Source: Haliscomenobacter hydrossis DSM 1100
Lineage (GTDB): Bacteria > Bacteroidota > Bacteroidia > Chitinophagales > Saprospiraceae
DNA: 64,000 nt
Reading direction: 5' to 3'
Assembly (NCBI RefSeq): GCF_000212735.1
Contig: NC_015510.1
Span: forward strand, 4,651,001-4,715,000
In this document: piece after piece, positions 26,558 to 34,920 of the stretch
Layout of the letters: each line of letters begins with the position of its first letter
Numbering within the stretch: the first letter of the stretch is position 1
The notes under the pieces: generated by a model
Databases searched by the model: none
Seen by the model: only the letters and a program-made list of their open reading frames with translations
What the model was told of the DNA's origin: nothing
Translations under genes and position numbers: made by a program

Positions 26558-28342
26558 TTAAGGTTTGATTACCTGCTGTTTTTCAATCGTCTCCATGTAC
26601 TCCTGCAAATAAGTCTCATAAATCGCCCGCGGATACACCTTGTATTTGTGGCAAAGCGCGGCCGCAAAACCCACCGCAGCACCCATTTGTCCGGTGGTAC
26701 GCATCACCCGCGGCCCGCCCAGTCCAATGTGCGAGCAACTGAAGCAACGCCCCGCCATAAACAGGTTGCTGATGTTTTGGGAGTACAAACTCCGATAGGG
26801 GATGTAGTAGCGGTTGGTTTTGTAAAACAAGGCTTTGGACAAAAAATCCGGGGTTTCCTCGGTTTGCAAATTCTGCTGAAAATGCACGTCGATCTCCCGT
26901 TTTTCCACTACTACCGAATCCGGAAATTGCGCATTGTTGACCACGTCTTTGAAAGTAAAAACATGGTCGCCCACCAGGCGTCGCGACTCCCGTTTGCCCA
27001 ACAAATACGAGACCCATTGCAGCTGGTATTTTTCGTTGCCCGCGACTTGTTTGGCATTGGAAAAGGAGCCGTAAATCGCTTTCAACAAGTGGTCGCGGAT
27101 CTCCTCACCGTCTTCAATCTGGTGGAGGTCGTTGCGCGAAAACTCCCAGTACCACTCGCCCGCGGTAGCCTTGTGGTCTTTGGCGATCTCTTTGGCCCAG
27201 GGCAATTGTGGAAAGGTTTGGGGCGTCTCGGCAATTTCCGTGCGCCATAAAATCGAGGAACCCATCACGAAGTTATCGGGTTCTTCAGGGCTCCAGAGTT
27301 CCCCCCATTCGTTCCAGGCTTCGCCGTATTTGTAGACACTTTCGCGGCCATAAGAATACAGGGCGCCCGCCCAAAAACCGATCCAGCCGTCACCCGTAGC
27401 GTCTACAAAGAGGGGCGCTTTGAAGCGGATACGTTTTCCGTTGGAGGTATGCTGGGCATCCACGTATTGAATCACCTGGCTGTCGGCCACGGCATTGTAA
27501 GCCCGCCAGTTGTAGTGGATGTCGATGTTTTTGTAGCGTTGTACGTTTTGGTCCCTTTTTTCCTGGTCTTTTTGCGCTTCCGGCGAGCCATTGGGGTAAT
27601 GTTCGGTGTCGATCATGCGCAGGATGCGTTCAAACTTGCCGTAAATGCCCAGGGTGTGGACGCGGATTTCACTGCTGGCGTTGCCTCCCAAAACGGGGCG
27701 GTCGTGAATCAAGGCGACTTTAAGTCCTTTTTCGGCGGCGGCAATGGCGGCGGCACAGCCCGAGAGACCACCACCGGTGACGACCAGATCGTAGGACTTG
27801 GTGGTTTCCGGAGACAGGGGTTCTTTCAGCTTCTTTTTGCGCCATTCGGCCAATTCTGGGCCTCCCACTGGCGGCTGTACTTTGACTTTGCTCAGATAAA
27901 TAGCGTCGCAGCGGGCATTGAACCCGGTGAGGTCGATCAGTTCGATGGACATTTCTTTGGAGGGCAGTACCACTTCGCCAGCGTATTCCCAGGTCCAGTT
28001 GGGGGTTTTGCCAAAAATAAAGTCCAGCGTTTTGCCGTTGATGGCCATCTTGAATTGGCCGGGGGCATCCCAGTTGCCGGGCGCCCAGTTTTTGGTTCTG
28101 GCCCAAAGGTGGTATTTGCCTTTGGCGGGCATGGCCACTTTGGTGGAGGCATTTTTGACGGGGGTGCCCATGCCGTGCGCCATCAGGTAAGTGGAGCCCA
28201 TTTGCTGGATGAACTGGGGGTCGGTGACCCAGTAGCCCTTGTCGATGAAGCTTTCGGCTTCAATGAGGGCGTCTTTTTGGGCAAAAGTCAAGAGGGGGAA
28301 CAATAACAAAATGAGTAGGCCAATTGGTTTTTTGCTTTTCAT
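26558..28342 (-). CDS. Secreted FAD-dependent oxidoreductase (PF12831-type)
   Basis: 594 residues from ATG 28342, which begins a signal peptide (MKSKKPIGLLILLLFPLLTF then AQ). Residues about 20-165 form a beta-rich module (ALIEAESFIDKGYWV, GKYHLWARTKNW, ELIDLTGFNARCDAIYLSK) like carbohydrate-associated domains. Then comes the FAD-binding Rossmann motif YDLVVTGGGLSGCAAAIAAA and LIHDRPVLGGNASSEIRVH. APLFVDATGDGWIGFWAG and NLFMAGRCFSCSHIGLGGPRVM are characteristic of the FAD_oxidored family. The substrate is unknown, probably a sugar or glycan-derived compound. It is paralogous to the gene at 53214 and shares an upstream cis-element with susC (39779-39886). Confidence 0.82.
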   Translation of the reverse strand: MKSKKPIGLLILLLFPLLTFAQKDALIEAESFIDKGYWVTDPQFIQQMGSTYLMAHGMGTPVKNASTKVAMPAKGKYHLWARTKNWAPGNWDAPGQFKMAINGKTLDFIFGKTPNWTWEYAGEVVLPSKEMSIELIDLTGFNARCDAIYLSKVKVQPPVGGPELAEWRKKKLKEPLSPETTKSYDLVVTGGGLSGCAAAIAAAEKGLKVALIHDRPVLGGNASSEIRVHTLGIYGKFERILRMIDTEHYPNGSPEAQKDQEKRDQNVQRYKNIDIHYNWRAYNAVADSQVIQYVDAQHTSNGKRIRFKAPLFVDATGDGWIGFWAGALYSYGRESVYKYGEAWNEWGELWSPEEPDNFVMGSSILWRTEIAETPQTFPQLPWAKEIAKDHKATAGEWYWEFSRNDLHQIEDGEEIRDHLLKAIYGSFSNAKQVAGNEKYQLQWVSYLLGKRESRRLVGDHVFTFKDVVNNAQFPDSVVVEKREIDVHFQQNLQTEETPDFLSKALFYKTNRYYIPYRSLYSQNISNLFMAGRCFSCSHIGLGGPRVMRTTGQMGAAVGFAAALCHKYKVYPRAIYETYLQEYMETIEKQQVIKP

Positions 28343-28636
28343 AGTCCGTTGAAAAAGTGGTGAAAAGATGAATGGGTGTAAAGAGCACGCCCGGATTGCT
28401 CGCCGCAAGGCTTCCAGATACCAAACCAATGATTTGGTTAAAAAGCACAATACTAGCGGATTTATTGACCGAAAATAAGGCGAGTTTCAAAATAATAAAT
28501 GGCATCAATTGGTCGGATCGAGAGAAAACCTATCGGGAACCTTCTCGAAACGGGTAGCGGTAGAGATTTTTGTTGAATAGGGTTGTCTAATAATTTAGTG
28601 TGTGTAAATTCTAAAGACTAAAGGAATCCAAAGTAC
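28343..28636. other. Upstream region of the FAD oxidoreductase
   Basis: Carries the bipartite element shared with the susC promoter (28456-28563). Apart from this nothing else is recognised. Confidence 0.6.
28456..28563 (-). promoter_or_regulatory. Bipartite cis-element, copy 1 (FAD oxidoreductase)
   Basis: Read on the minus strand, block A (28563-28530, 34 nt, containing CTACCCGTTTCGAGAAG and TTCCCGATAG) matches 39779-39812 at 32 of 34 positions. Then comes a 29-nt unrelated spacer, and block B (28500-28456, 45 nt, containing ATTATTTTGAAACT and TCAATAAATC) matches 39842-39886 at 38 of 45. Both copies point toward the following gene (ATG 28342, 113 bp away). Confidence 0.8.
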
Positions 28637-29650
28637 TTATTGGCGGTAATGATCTACAGAAGCTTGAAGCCTAGTTTTAATTTTTTCTCTAAGATATTCT
28701 GGACTTTTAACCTGAATCCCCTCACCATAAGAAAGAATTAATTGCTCCAGTTCATAGTTCGGGATAACCTCAATCTGGAGGGTTAAGCCATTTTCATCTT
28801 GATTAAGTTTTTTCTGTGAGCCATGCAATGGTTTGGTTAGAATGTAAGGAGCAAGTTGAGAACTGATAACAAGCTGAATTGTTTCTAATGTCGCTTCTTT
28901 AGGCCGTGTGACACCTATAATGTCTTCAAAATATTCATCAAAATCAACAAATTTATTTTCGAGATAAGGTGTCTTTAGCTCCTCAATATGTTCGATCCGG
29001 TCCAAAGCCAAATTGGAGATTTCGGCAAAAGCGGGATTGTATCCAAATACGAACCAACGATTGTTGTATTGCTTCAAGAAATAAGGATGCAGCGTGAATT
29101 GCAACAAGTCATTTTTTCGAAAAGACTGATAATCAATTTTTAATACTTTTTCATACAAAACAGCATGGAACAACTCTTCTAACCAACCAATCCCACGGAG
29201 AAATTCATTGTTGCTAAACGCCATAAATTCTTTGCCTGGCTTAGTAGTGCCAAATGATTGCTCCAAACGAGGAATTAATTCGTTAAGCCATTCAAATTGT
29301 GGCATCCCTTTCATCCTACTCAGCACCATCATTGCTGATCTTAATTGATGGGCTTCTGTTTCATTGATGGGTTGGTTGTTGATAGAAAAGCTAAAATCTG
29401 CATAACGGTAATAAGCTTTTCTTCCTTCCCGAAAACGCTCTAAAGGAATAGACCATCCTTGCTCACTTTCCATAAATTTTATGTCTTCAAAAAGCTGTCG
29501 CCTTTGAATTTGGCTATTAAGGCCATTAAATTCGTAAAGGGCGTGATTACATTCTGCTAAAAGATCTTCCCAAAAATACCTTCGCCCAGGGTTGCGAAAA
29601 CACCGGTCTAGTACTTGATAGCGGATGTAAGCATTCTTATTTACAGACAT
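28637..29650 (-). CDS. WYL-domain transcriptional regulator
   Basis: 337 residues. The N-terminal third (about 1-90) is a winged-helix-type module (IRYQVLDRCFRNPGRRYFWEDLL, RRQLFEDIKFMESEQGWSIPL). Then comes the WYL domain (about 160-240), with VLKIDYQSFRKNDLLQFTLHPYFLKQYNNRWFVFGYN containing the ligand-contact strands. A WCX-type C-terminal domain (about 255-335) ends LILSYGEGIQVKSPEYLREKI. WYL repressors such as BrxR and CapW control phage-defence operons and sense nucleic-acid signals. This gene is divergent from the retron-like operon, with a near-palindrome spanning both -7 boxes (29698-29713), so it is probably that operon's regulator. Confidence 0.88.
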   Translation of the reverse strand: MSVNKNAYIRYQVLDRCFRNPGRRYFWEDLLAECNHALYEFNGLNSQIQRRQLFEDIKFMESEQGWSIPLERFREGRKAYYRYADFSFSINNQPINETEAHQLRSAMMVLSRMKGMPQFEWLNELIPRLEQSFGTTKPGKEFMAFSNNEFLRGIGWLEELFHAVLYEKVLKIDYQSFRKNDLLQFTLHPYFLKQYNNRWFVFGYNPAFAEISNLALDRIEHIEELKTPYLENKFVDFDEYFEDIIGVTRPKEATLETIQLVISSQLAPYILTKPLHGSQKKLNQDENGLTLQIEVIPNYELEQLILSYGEGIQVKSPEYLREKIKTRLQASVDHYRQ

Positions 29651-29697
29651 AGCCTATTATTTTCTTACCGATGCAGATCAAATGCACTGTAACTTTT

Positions 29698-29713
29698 TAC
29701 TTTTGCAAACGTA
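29698..29713. promoter_or_regulatory. Overlapping divergent -7 boxes forming a candidate WYL operator
   Basis: TACTTTTGCAAACGTA is a 16-bp inverted repeat with one mismatched pair (14 of 16 bases symmetric). Its left half TACTTTTG is a -7 box reading toward the retron RNA, and its right half, read on the minus strand as TACGTTTG, is the -7 box of the WYL gene. A dimeric regulator bound here would shut both promoters. Confidence 0.6.
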
Positions 29714-29736
29714 TTTACTAGGGAATTGGTTACAAA
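29706..29736 (-). promoter_or_regulatory. Promoter of the WYL regulator
   Basis: On the minus strand TTTG (29736-29733), 19 nt, then TACGTTTG (29713-29706): an exact match to the Bacteroidota TTTG-N19-21-TAnnTTTG promoter. The leader to ATG 29650 is about 50 nt. Confidence 0.7.
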
Positions 29737-29752
29737 TTCCTAATGATTCTTT

Positions 29753-29958
29753 GAATGCCTGTCTAAAGATATTGATCGTGCATGCTGTATTTCGGCATGT
29801 CTCCTGGCTTTTAGCCAGGTGAACGTTTTGAGGTCATTGTTGAAGATGATTGGTCATCTGCTTGTTTATTGTGATGATAAATAATGATGGTTGATTTGTT
29901 TTTGATGATGATATGGTTGAATTTTACTCCATACGAAAGAGTATCATGGCAGGCATTC
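29753..29958 (+). ncRNA. Putative retron msr-msd non-coding RNA
   Basis: The segment is bounded by complementary ends, as retron a1/a2 repeats are: GAATGCCTGTC (29753-29763) and GGCAGGCATTC (29948-29958), 11 pairs with one G-U. After the left repeat come two compact hairpins. The first is CATGCTG/CGGCATG with loop TATTT (29781-29799); it ends in the word TTTCGGCAT, which also occurs, as I recall it, in the second msr hairpin of retron Ec86. The second is CCTGGCT/AGCCAGG with a TTT loop (29803-29819). The remaining ~125 nt, rich in G and T, would be the msd template. Its fold is unclear, with only short stems such as TACTC/GAGTA (29925-29943). It lies 13 bp before the reverse transcriptase, the standard retron arrangement. 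Confidence 0.68.
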
Positions 29959-29971
29959 TTATTTTTCCTTT

Positions 29972-32230
29972 ATGCAATTGGAACAGGAGCAAGTCGAGAT
30001 CATCCGAACTATGTTTCAGCAAATCAAGAGTAAGAATGATTTGCTGAAGCTCATCAACTTTGCCAAGAAATTGCTCTTTGGCGAGGCGGCTCATGCTGTT
30101 CCGTTAAAAACACTGACTTATTATGGTAATGCAAATCTTGCGTCTGATGCGTACAGAACTTTCAGTATCCGCAAAAAATCAGGCGGAAAACGGCCGATTC
30201 ATGCACCTGTTAAAGGATTAAAGCCTATTCAAAAAGCTTTGAATCTTATTTTACAGTGTTTGTTTACGCCGCATCATGCAGCTAATGGTTTTGTTCCAGA
30301 AAGATCGATTGTAGACAATGCCAAAGTACACCAAGGTGCTCACTATGTGTATAACATTGACCTCAAGGATTTTTTTCCTAGCATCGACCTTAGTCGGGTG
30401 GCCGCTTGCTTGCGCTTGCCGCCATTCAATTTGATCGACACAGCGGAAGAACCCCTTGCTTTTTTGGTTGCCAATCTTTGCTGTACCCCTATTTTAGTAG
30501 AACGGCAAAATGAATCTGGCGAATGGATCAATAAAATTCTAAATGTGTTGCCTCAAGGAGCCCCTACATCGCCAACCATCACGAACATTGTAGCCCAACG
30601 CTTAGATAAACGTTTGACCGGCCTAGCGCGTAGATTTGGAGCCAACTTCTCGCGCTATGCAGATGACATCACTTTTTCGTCTATGCACAATATTTATAAG
30701 CAGGATGAAGCATTCACCATTGAATTAACCCGAATCATCGAGAGCCAAGGTTTTTACATCAACCCTAGCAAAACACGCCTCCAGAAAACTGGTTTTCGAC
30801 AAGAAGTGACCGGGCTCGTTGTGAATGAAAAGGTGAATGTGCATCGCAGGTACGTCAAACAAATCCGCCATTGGCTTTACCTCTGGGAACGTTATGGTTA
30901 TGCCCAAGCAGAGCAGATTTTCAAGCGCGAATATGTAAAAGACAAAGGTTACGCCAAAAAGGGTAATCCAAAATTGGAAAATGTACTGGAGGGTAAGTTG
31001 TTGTTTATGAAGATGGTGAAAGGGGGGGAAGATGGGACTTTTTTGGGATTGTGGAGGAGGTTTGATCATCTTTTGATAGAACTAAATGAGGTAAGAGACA
31101 ATACTTCAATCCCAGAGGAGGCTTTTACAGAAAAAGAGCAATTAACAAGAACGATTAAAATTTCACTCTTACCTATTGATGATGGTAAATTTATTCAAAC
31201 ACTCCAACATGATAAGCTAATACCGATGGGAGTTGCACTTCCGTATGAGGAAACATTCGAAAATAATATTGAGGAAACCTATGAAAAACCTTCTTTACAA
31301 CATAACCCTATCAATACAATGAATTTTCTAAAAAATTTCAAATATGACAATGCTTCTGGATTTAAAGAACTTGTACATGCTCCATTTGATGTCGATAATT
31401 TTGATTTTGAAAAAATTCTTGACACTGTAAAAAATCATCCCAATTTTATTTTAACTTTTAAAAATACGAGAGCAGAAAAATTTACTGGAGAACTGCCTCT
31501 GGGGCTTTGGAAAAAAGCTAAAGAATTAATTAATCATCTCAGTACAGAAGGATTAGATCTCTTTAAGCTGACTAAACAACACCCAATTGAAAGTGAAAAA
31601 TTCTTAACAGAAATTCAAGATTTTAAAAAAAATTATAGATTTAGTAGTGACGATACAGAGTCTTCTATACTAAAAAAACTAATTATACACGTTGCAAAGA
31701 AGGCTGAACACAAAAACTCAGACAAAAACATTGTATTTTCATTTGGAAACACAGATCAATCTGGACAATTTAGTGATGACCAATTAGTTTTTTTACCTGA
31801 TGAAAGAATATTCGGATTAAGATCTGGTTTTTTCACTTGGGTTCCTAATGTCAGGAATACACTAGCATGGATTTTTAAAGGTATTTTACAACACTCTAAT
31901 GTTAATGGAAGTAGGACCTTTGAGAAAAAATCAAAAAAGATAGTGGTAGAAATTAATAGATTCAGGGATAAAGATATAGGGCTTACTAAAGTGCAATTAA
32001 CCATTTCAGACGAATTTAGTGTGCTTAAAAAGAGCCCTGATCAATTCTTGGAAGATTTATTAAATTCAGAACCATGTAAACACTATCTAAGAAATATTGC
32101 TGATTGGGCGATTGAATGTGATTGCGATAATGGGGAATCTTATCTTTTCCAAATACTACCTAAAAACGATTATAAACGTTTAGAAAGGAAAGTAAATTCA
32201 TTCAAGCATATAATTACTTTTTATGACTAA
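29972..32230 (+). CDS. Retron-type reverse transcriptase fused to a histidine-kinase-ATPase-like C-terminus
   Basis: 752 residues, about twice a normal retron RT. RT hallmarks are: RPIHAPVKGLKPIQKAL (about 74-90), the retron NAxxH motif as NAKVH (116-120), DLKDFFPS (130-137), LPQGAPTSPTITN (193-205) and catalytic YADD (229-232). The retron VTG motif follows as VTGLVVN (279-285). The RT ends near residue 370 (EGKLLFMKMVKG, LWRRFDHLL). The extra 380 residues are AT-rich in codon use. Residues about 625-733 follow the order of a GHKL ATPase: an N-box-like NTLAWIFKGILQHSN, alternating strands, VQLTISDEF where DxGxG is expected, and a terminal NGESYLFQILP. The ATP-lid glycines are missing, so it would be a degenerate, possibly non-catalytic domain; this is inference. 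The stop overlaps the next gene by 8 bp. Confidence 0.85.
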   Translation: MQLEQEQVEIIRTMFQQIKSKNDLLKLINFAKKLLFGEAAHAVPLKTLTYYGNANLASDAYRTFSIRKKSGGKRPIHAPVKGLKPIQKALNLILQCLFTPHHAANGFVPERSIVDNAKVHQGAHYVYNIDLKDFFPSIDLSRVAACLRLPPFNLIDTAEEPLAFLVANLCCTPILVERQNESGEWINKILNVLPQGAPTSPTITNIVAQRLDKRLTGLARRFGANFSRYADDITFSSMHNIYKQDEAFTIELTRIIESQGFYINPSKTRLQKTGFRQEVTGLVVNEKVNVHRRYVKQIRHWLYLWERYGYAQAEQIFKREYVKDKGYAKKGNPKLENVLEGKLLFMKMVKGGEDGTFLGLWRRFDHLLIELNEVRDNTSIPEEAFTEKEQLTRTIKISLLPIDDGKFIQTLQHDKLIPMGVALPYEETFENNIEETYEKPSLQHNPINTMNFLKNFKYDNASGFKELVHAPFDVDNFDFEKILDTVKNHPNFILTFKNTRAEKFTGELPLGLWKKAKELINHLSTEGLDLFKLTKQHPIESEKFLTEIQDFKKNYRFSSDDTESSILKKLIIHVAKKAEHKNSDKNIVFSFGNTDQSGQFSDDQLVFLPDERIFGLRSGFFTWVPNVRNTLAWIFKGILQHSNVNGSRTFEKKSKKIVVEINRFRDKDIGLTKVQLTISDEFSVLKKSPDQFLEDLLNSEPCKHYLRNIADWAIECDCDNGESYLFQILPKNDYKRLERKVNSFKHIITFYD

Positions 32231-32600
32231 GCAAAAACCTATTTTGTTCTTTGACGAAGGGAATGTAGAAAAGACTGATGTATTTAGAGTGCTCTCACTC
32301 AAAGAGACATGTTCTGATTATGAACCTATTGTTGGTTTTTTTACAGAACTTAATCAGCATTTCGATTTTGCCGACGGCAGTGGAAACGAGGTAAATATAT
32401 TGTTTTCGGTTGATGAAATTGACTATATATTTATTCACCATAGTTTCAACATGCCCTATTCTATACCTTCAAATTGTTTTGATCTTTTAAGAGAACAGTT
32501 AGGTGAAAAATTGGTAGTCTTTTCTGGAGAAACAGCTAACGACCTCAAAGTCAATCGTCTTAAAAGGGACGATACATATAAGAATTTTAATTTTTTTTAG
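32223..32600 (+). CDS. Small degenerate receiver-like protein
   Basis: 125 residues, start overlapping the reverse transcriptase stop by 8 bp, so translation is probably coupled. I do not recognise a named family. The strand order resembles a response-regulator receiver: ILFFDEGN at the N-terminus (place of the acidic pair) and DYIFIHHSFNMP in the middle, where the phospho-acceptor aspartate would normally stand but histidine is found. KLVVFSGETAND follows at the position of the conserved Thr/Ser strand. If this reading is right it cannot be phosphorylated in the usual way and would act as a binding module, perhaps for the kinase-like tail of the RT. Codon use is AT-rich like its neighbours. 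Confidence 0.6.
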   Translation: MTKQKPILFFDEGNVEKTDVFRVLSLKETCSDYEPIVGFFTELNQHFDFADGSGNEVNILFSVDEIDYIFIHHSFNMPYSIPSNCFDLLREQLGEKLVVFSGETANDLKVNRLKRDDTYKNFNFF

Positions 32601-32608
32601 AAGTTTTT

Positions 32609-32857
32609 ATGCTACTTGGTGAGTATCGTTTAGAAGTTTTTACAGAAAGAAATTTTTACAGATTATTAGCTGAAGAATATTTAGAGGAATTTAGATCAAT
32701 TATCGAAGAAAGTAAAGAAAAAGCGTTTTCAAGTGTTGTGTTTAAAAAATTATCAAAACTTACAGGCAATGATATAGAAGCATTAGCCCAAAGGCTTGTT
32801 ACTATGAGTGAGGAAGAAATAATTCTATTTATTGACCAGCAAATTGCAACCTTATGA
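32609..32857 (+). CDS. Conserved-looking small helical protein, unknown function
   Basis: 82 residues, fully helical by composition with many Glu, Leu and Lys (for example YLEEFRSIIEESKEKAF and DIEALAQRLVTMSEEEIILFIDQQI). No motif recognised and no membrane segment. It lies 8 bp after the receiver-like gene and overlaps the next gene by the ATGA tetranucleotide, a sign of coupled translation. Its place in the operon suggests a role as adaptor, antitoxin-like or regulatory subunit, but that is only inference. An in-frame start is clear at 32609. Confidence 0.6.
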   Translation: MLLGEYRLEVFTERNFYRLLAEEYLEEFRSIIEESKEKAFSSVVFKKLSKLTGNDIEALAQRLVTMSEEEIILFIDQQIATL

Positions 32858-34854
32858 TAAATGATCTGATACTAGTCACGAACTCAGCCAATTCTGCTTC
32901 TTCTAGAAAGCATTTCACTGACATACTTAACTTTGGCGAATATCTTGAGCTCGCTATCCCAGCAGAATGGAAGGCTCAGCCGCGTGAGTTTTATCTTTAT
33001 ATTACTTACAGTGAACTTGAGCCAAAGTTAGCAGCCACACAATTTAAAGGCATAGTAATCGATTTGTTTTTAGAAAATTCAAAATCCACAGATTCTAATA
33101 TTGCGGTAGATTTAGCTGCCTTCCTAAGGCTTTGCGATATTGATTTACCTATCATTATTGTTTCCGAAAAGCATTTAACATCCGAGAAATATGGCTTGGA
33201 TATTGATCCTAGGAGCTATCAAATACTAAATGACTTCAAAGTAGGAAAGTTCTTGACTTACGACCAAGCATTTAACAAAGAATTATCTGTTGATGACCCC
33301 CAACATTTTCCAATTTATAAACACATAAGGGGATATAAATTTAACATAGCTGAATTTCTAAAAAACTTTTCGGTTATTCCTTCTGATGATCGCCATCAAA
33401 TGACAAATGAATGGGGTGCTATTAAACTTGCATTTAATGCAGGCTATACATTGGAGGACATTGGTTACAATTTTCCTCAAAACACCTATTTTAAATACCT
33501 TCAAAAGAAATTCTCGCTTGATTTTTTGACCTTTGCAGAAAGAGAAGAACTGCTAAAGGAATATTCATTGCCTACTACTCAAAATAAAATCAATCTATCT
33601 ACTTTCCTGAAAAACAAAAAAATATTACTTGTTGATGATAATGCTGAAAAAGGTTGGGCAAGCGTCCTAGAGAAGATTTTTGACGCGAGAATAGTTAGTA
33701 TGTCTAGTATTCATGATTGTTTAAAAATTGATCACAAAGAATACGCTTCTTTTGATCTTGTGTTTTTAGATTTATACATGCCCAATTTTCACGGAAATTT
33801 AAAGGAAAAAGAAAACTCTATTAAACTATTAGAGACTTTTAAAATTGGGTTTCCTCAAATCCCTATTATTGTATTTACGGCTTCCAACAAATCTTGGACA
33901 TTAGACGAAGTTCTAGAGAAAGGCGCAGATGGAATGTATGTCAAAGAATCTCCAGAATATGCTGGGAATGCTACTTATTCTAGAGAAAATTTCAAAAACT
34001 TCTTCTCTACCATTGCTAATTGCTTGAAACGCTATAAAACGCTTCAACCTTATTGGAGTAATATTGATTTTATCTTTCAAAATTTTCTTCCCGAAATCGA
34101 CGATATAAATGCTTTCAAGTTTAAATCTAGAATTAAAGAACGGCTAGAAATGTTTTTTGGTCTACTAAAAAGGGGGCTTGAAGAGAAGGGTTTTAACTCT
34201 AGAAAGTTCTATTTTTCTGATAATGAATTGGCTTTTATAACTCTTTGGAGTATACTGAATGAAATTTCACAAGCCTATTATGAAAAATCTCGACCTAATA
34301 TTCAGATTAGAGACCCTAAGGGTAATTTAATCTCTGCACATCCTTCAGGTACACTAATCGAATACTCTCCTCGGCATTATAAATGGAGTATCAAAAATCA
34401 GCAAGATGTTTTTCTTGAGTATGTTTATTTTTTTGAAATAGAGCGGGAAAAAATTGTATTGCACTCAAATAAAAATTATTACAAGCTTAATTGTAAGTCT
34501 AAATCCATATTCAAGTTTCATCGTGGTAAAGGAACTGTGCTGCATCAACCTAGCGTGCCAGACGTAGATTATTCAAGAAGTCTGTATGTTCAAATTGCTT
34601 TTTTGTTAGAAAAGAAAATAACTCTTCTAAGTCCAAAGAAAGATAGACTACAAGAAAAATTAAGTCAATTAAATGAAAAAAGGAATAAACTTTTTTTAAC
34701 ACATGGAGAAGAAGATTCTAGGTTCTACAATAAAACTGAAAAGAGCAAGAGGAGCGAAAGAAGCTATGAAATAACTCCAAATGGAGACATAAAAGAATTA
34801 TTTGAGTTAGTTGGTTTTCTCTTGACAGGCAAAGAAATTGTGCTTAATATTTAG
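32854..34854 (+). CDS. Multidomain protein with intact response-regulator receiver domain
   Basis: 666 residues in three parts. Part 1 (about 1-110) looks like a degenerate receiver: QFKGIVIDLFLENS with D70, then DLPIIIVSEKHL. A linker with a helical stretch leads to part 2 (about 255-370), a canonical receiver: KKILLVDDNAEKG (D261/D262), DLVFLDLYMPNFHG (phospho-acceptor D306), IPIIVFTASN (T342) and GADGMYVKES (K364). Part 3 (about 371-666) is a helical then mixed region without a recognised fold. It has a basic, coiled-coil-like stretch (KDRLQEKLSQLNEKRNKLF) near the end and no DNA-binding HTH that I can see. It probably acts as the output or effector of the retron operon; the effector chemistry is unknown. 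Confidence 0.72.
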   Translation: MINDLILVTNSANSASSRKHFTDILNFGEYLELAIPAEWKAQPREFYLYITYSELEPKLAATQFKGIVIDLFLENSKSTDSNIAVDLAAFLRLCDIDLPIIIVSEKHLTSEKYGLDIDPRSYQILNDFKVGKFLTYDQAFNKELSVDDPQHFPIYKHIRGYKFNIAEFLKNFSVIPSDDRHQMTNEWGAIKLAFNAGYTLEDIGYNFPQNTYFKYLQKKFSLDFLTFAEREELLKEYSLPTTQNKINLSTFLKNKKILLVDDNAEKGWASVLEKIFDARIVSMSSIHDCLKIDHKEYASFDLVFLDLYMPNFHGNLKEKENSIKLLETFKIGFPQIPIIVFTASNKSWTLDEVLEKGADGMYVKESPEYAGNATYSRENFKNFFSTIANCLKRYKTLQPYWSNIDFIFQNFLPEIDDINAFKFKSRIKERLEMFFGLLKRGLEEKGFNSRKFYFSDNELAFITLWSILNEISQAYYEKSRPNIQIRDPKGNLISAHPSGTLIEYSPRHYKWSIKNQQDVFLEYVYFFEIEREKIVLHSNKNYYKLNCKSKSIFKFHRGKGTVLHQPSVPDVDYSRSLYVQIAFLLEKKITLLSPKKDRLQEKLSQLNEKRNKLFLTHGEEDSRFYNKTEKSKRSERSYEITPNGDIKELFELVGFLLTGKEIVLNI

Positions 34855-34920
34855 CGTATGCACAATCTGTGCACTTCTCTCATTTTTCCCATGCTCCATG
34901 ACATCAAAAAACTCTAATTT

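Larger units (their letters stand above)
29651..29971. other. Divergent intergenic region carrying promoters and retron-like RNA
   Basis: 321 bp between the WYL regulator and the reverse transcriptase. It contains back-to-back promoters (29698-29736), a small hairpin (GGAATT/AATTCC, 29722-29740) and the structured msr/msd-like segment 29753-29958. Confidence 0.75.

Noticed and set aside
26010-26561. Short plus-strand frames over the 26-kb palindrome
   Set aside because: They are by-products of the inverted repeat (each arm encodes similar peptides) and have no start context or family.
29832-29940. Diversity-generating retroelement template repeat
   Set aside because: The RT carries retron NAxxH and VTG motifs, and no variable-repeat target gene or accessory protein is seen nearby.
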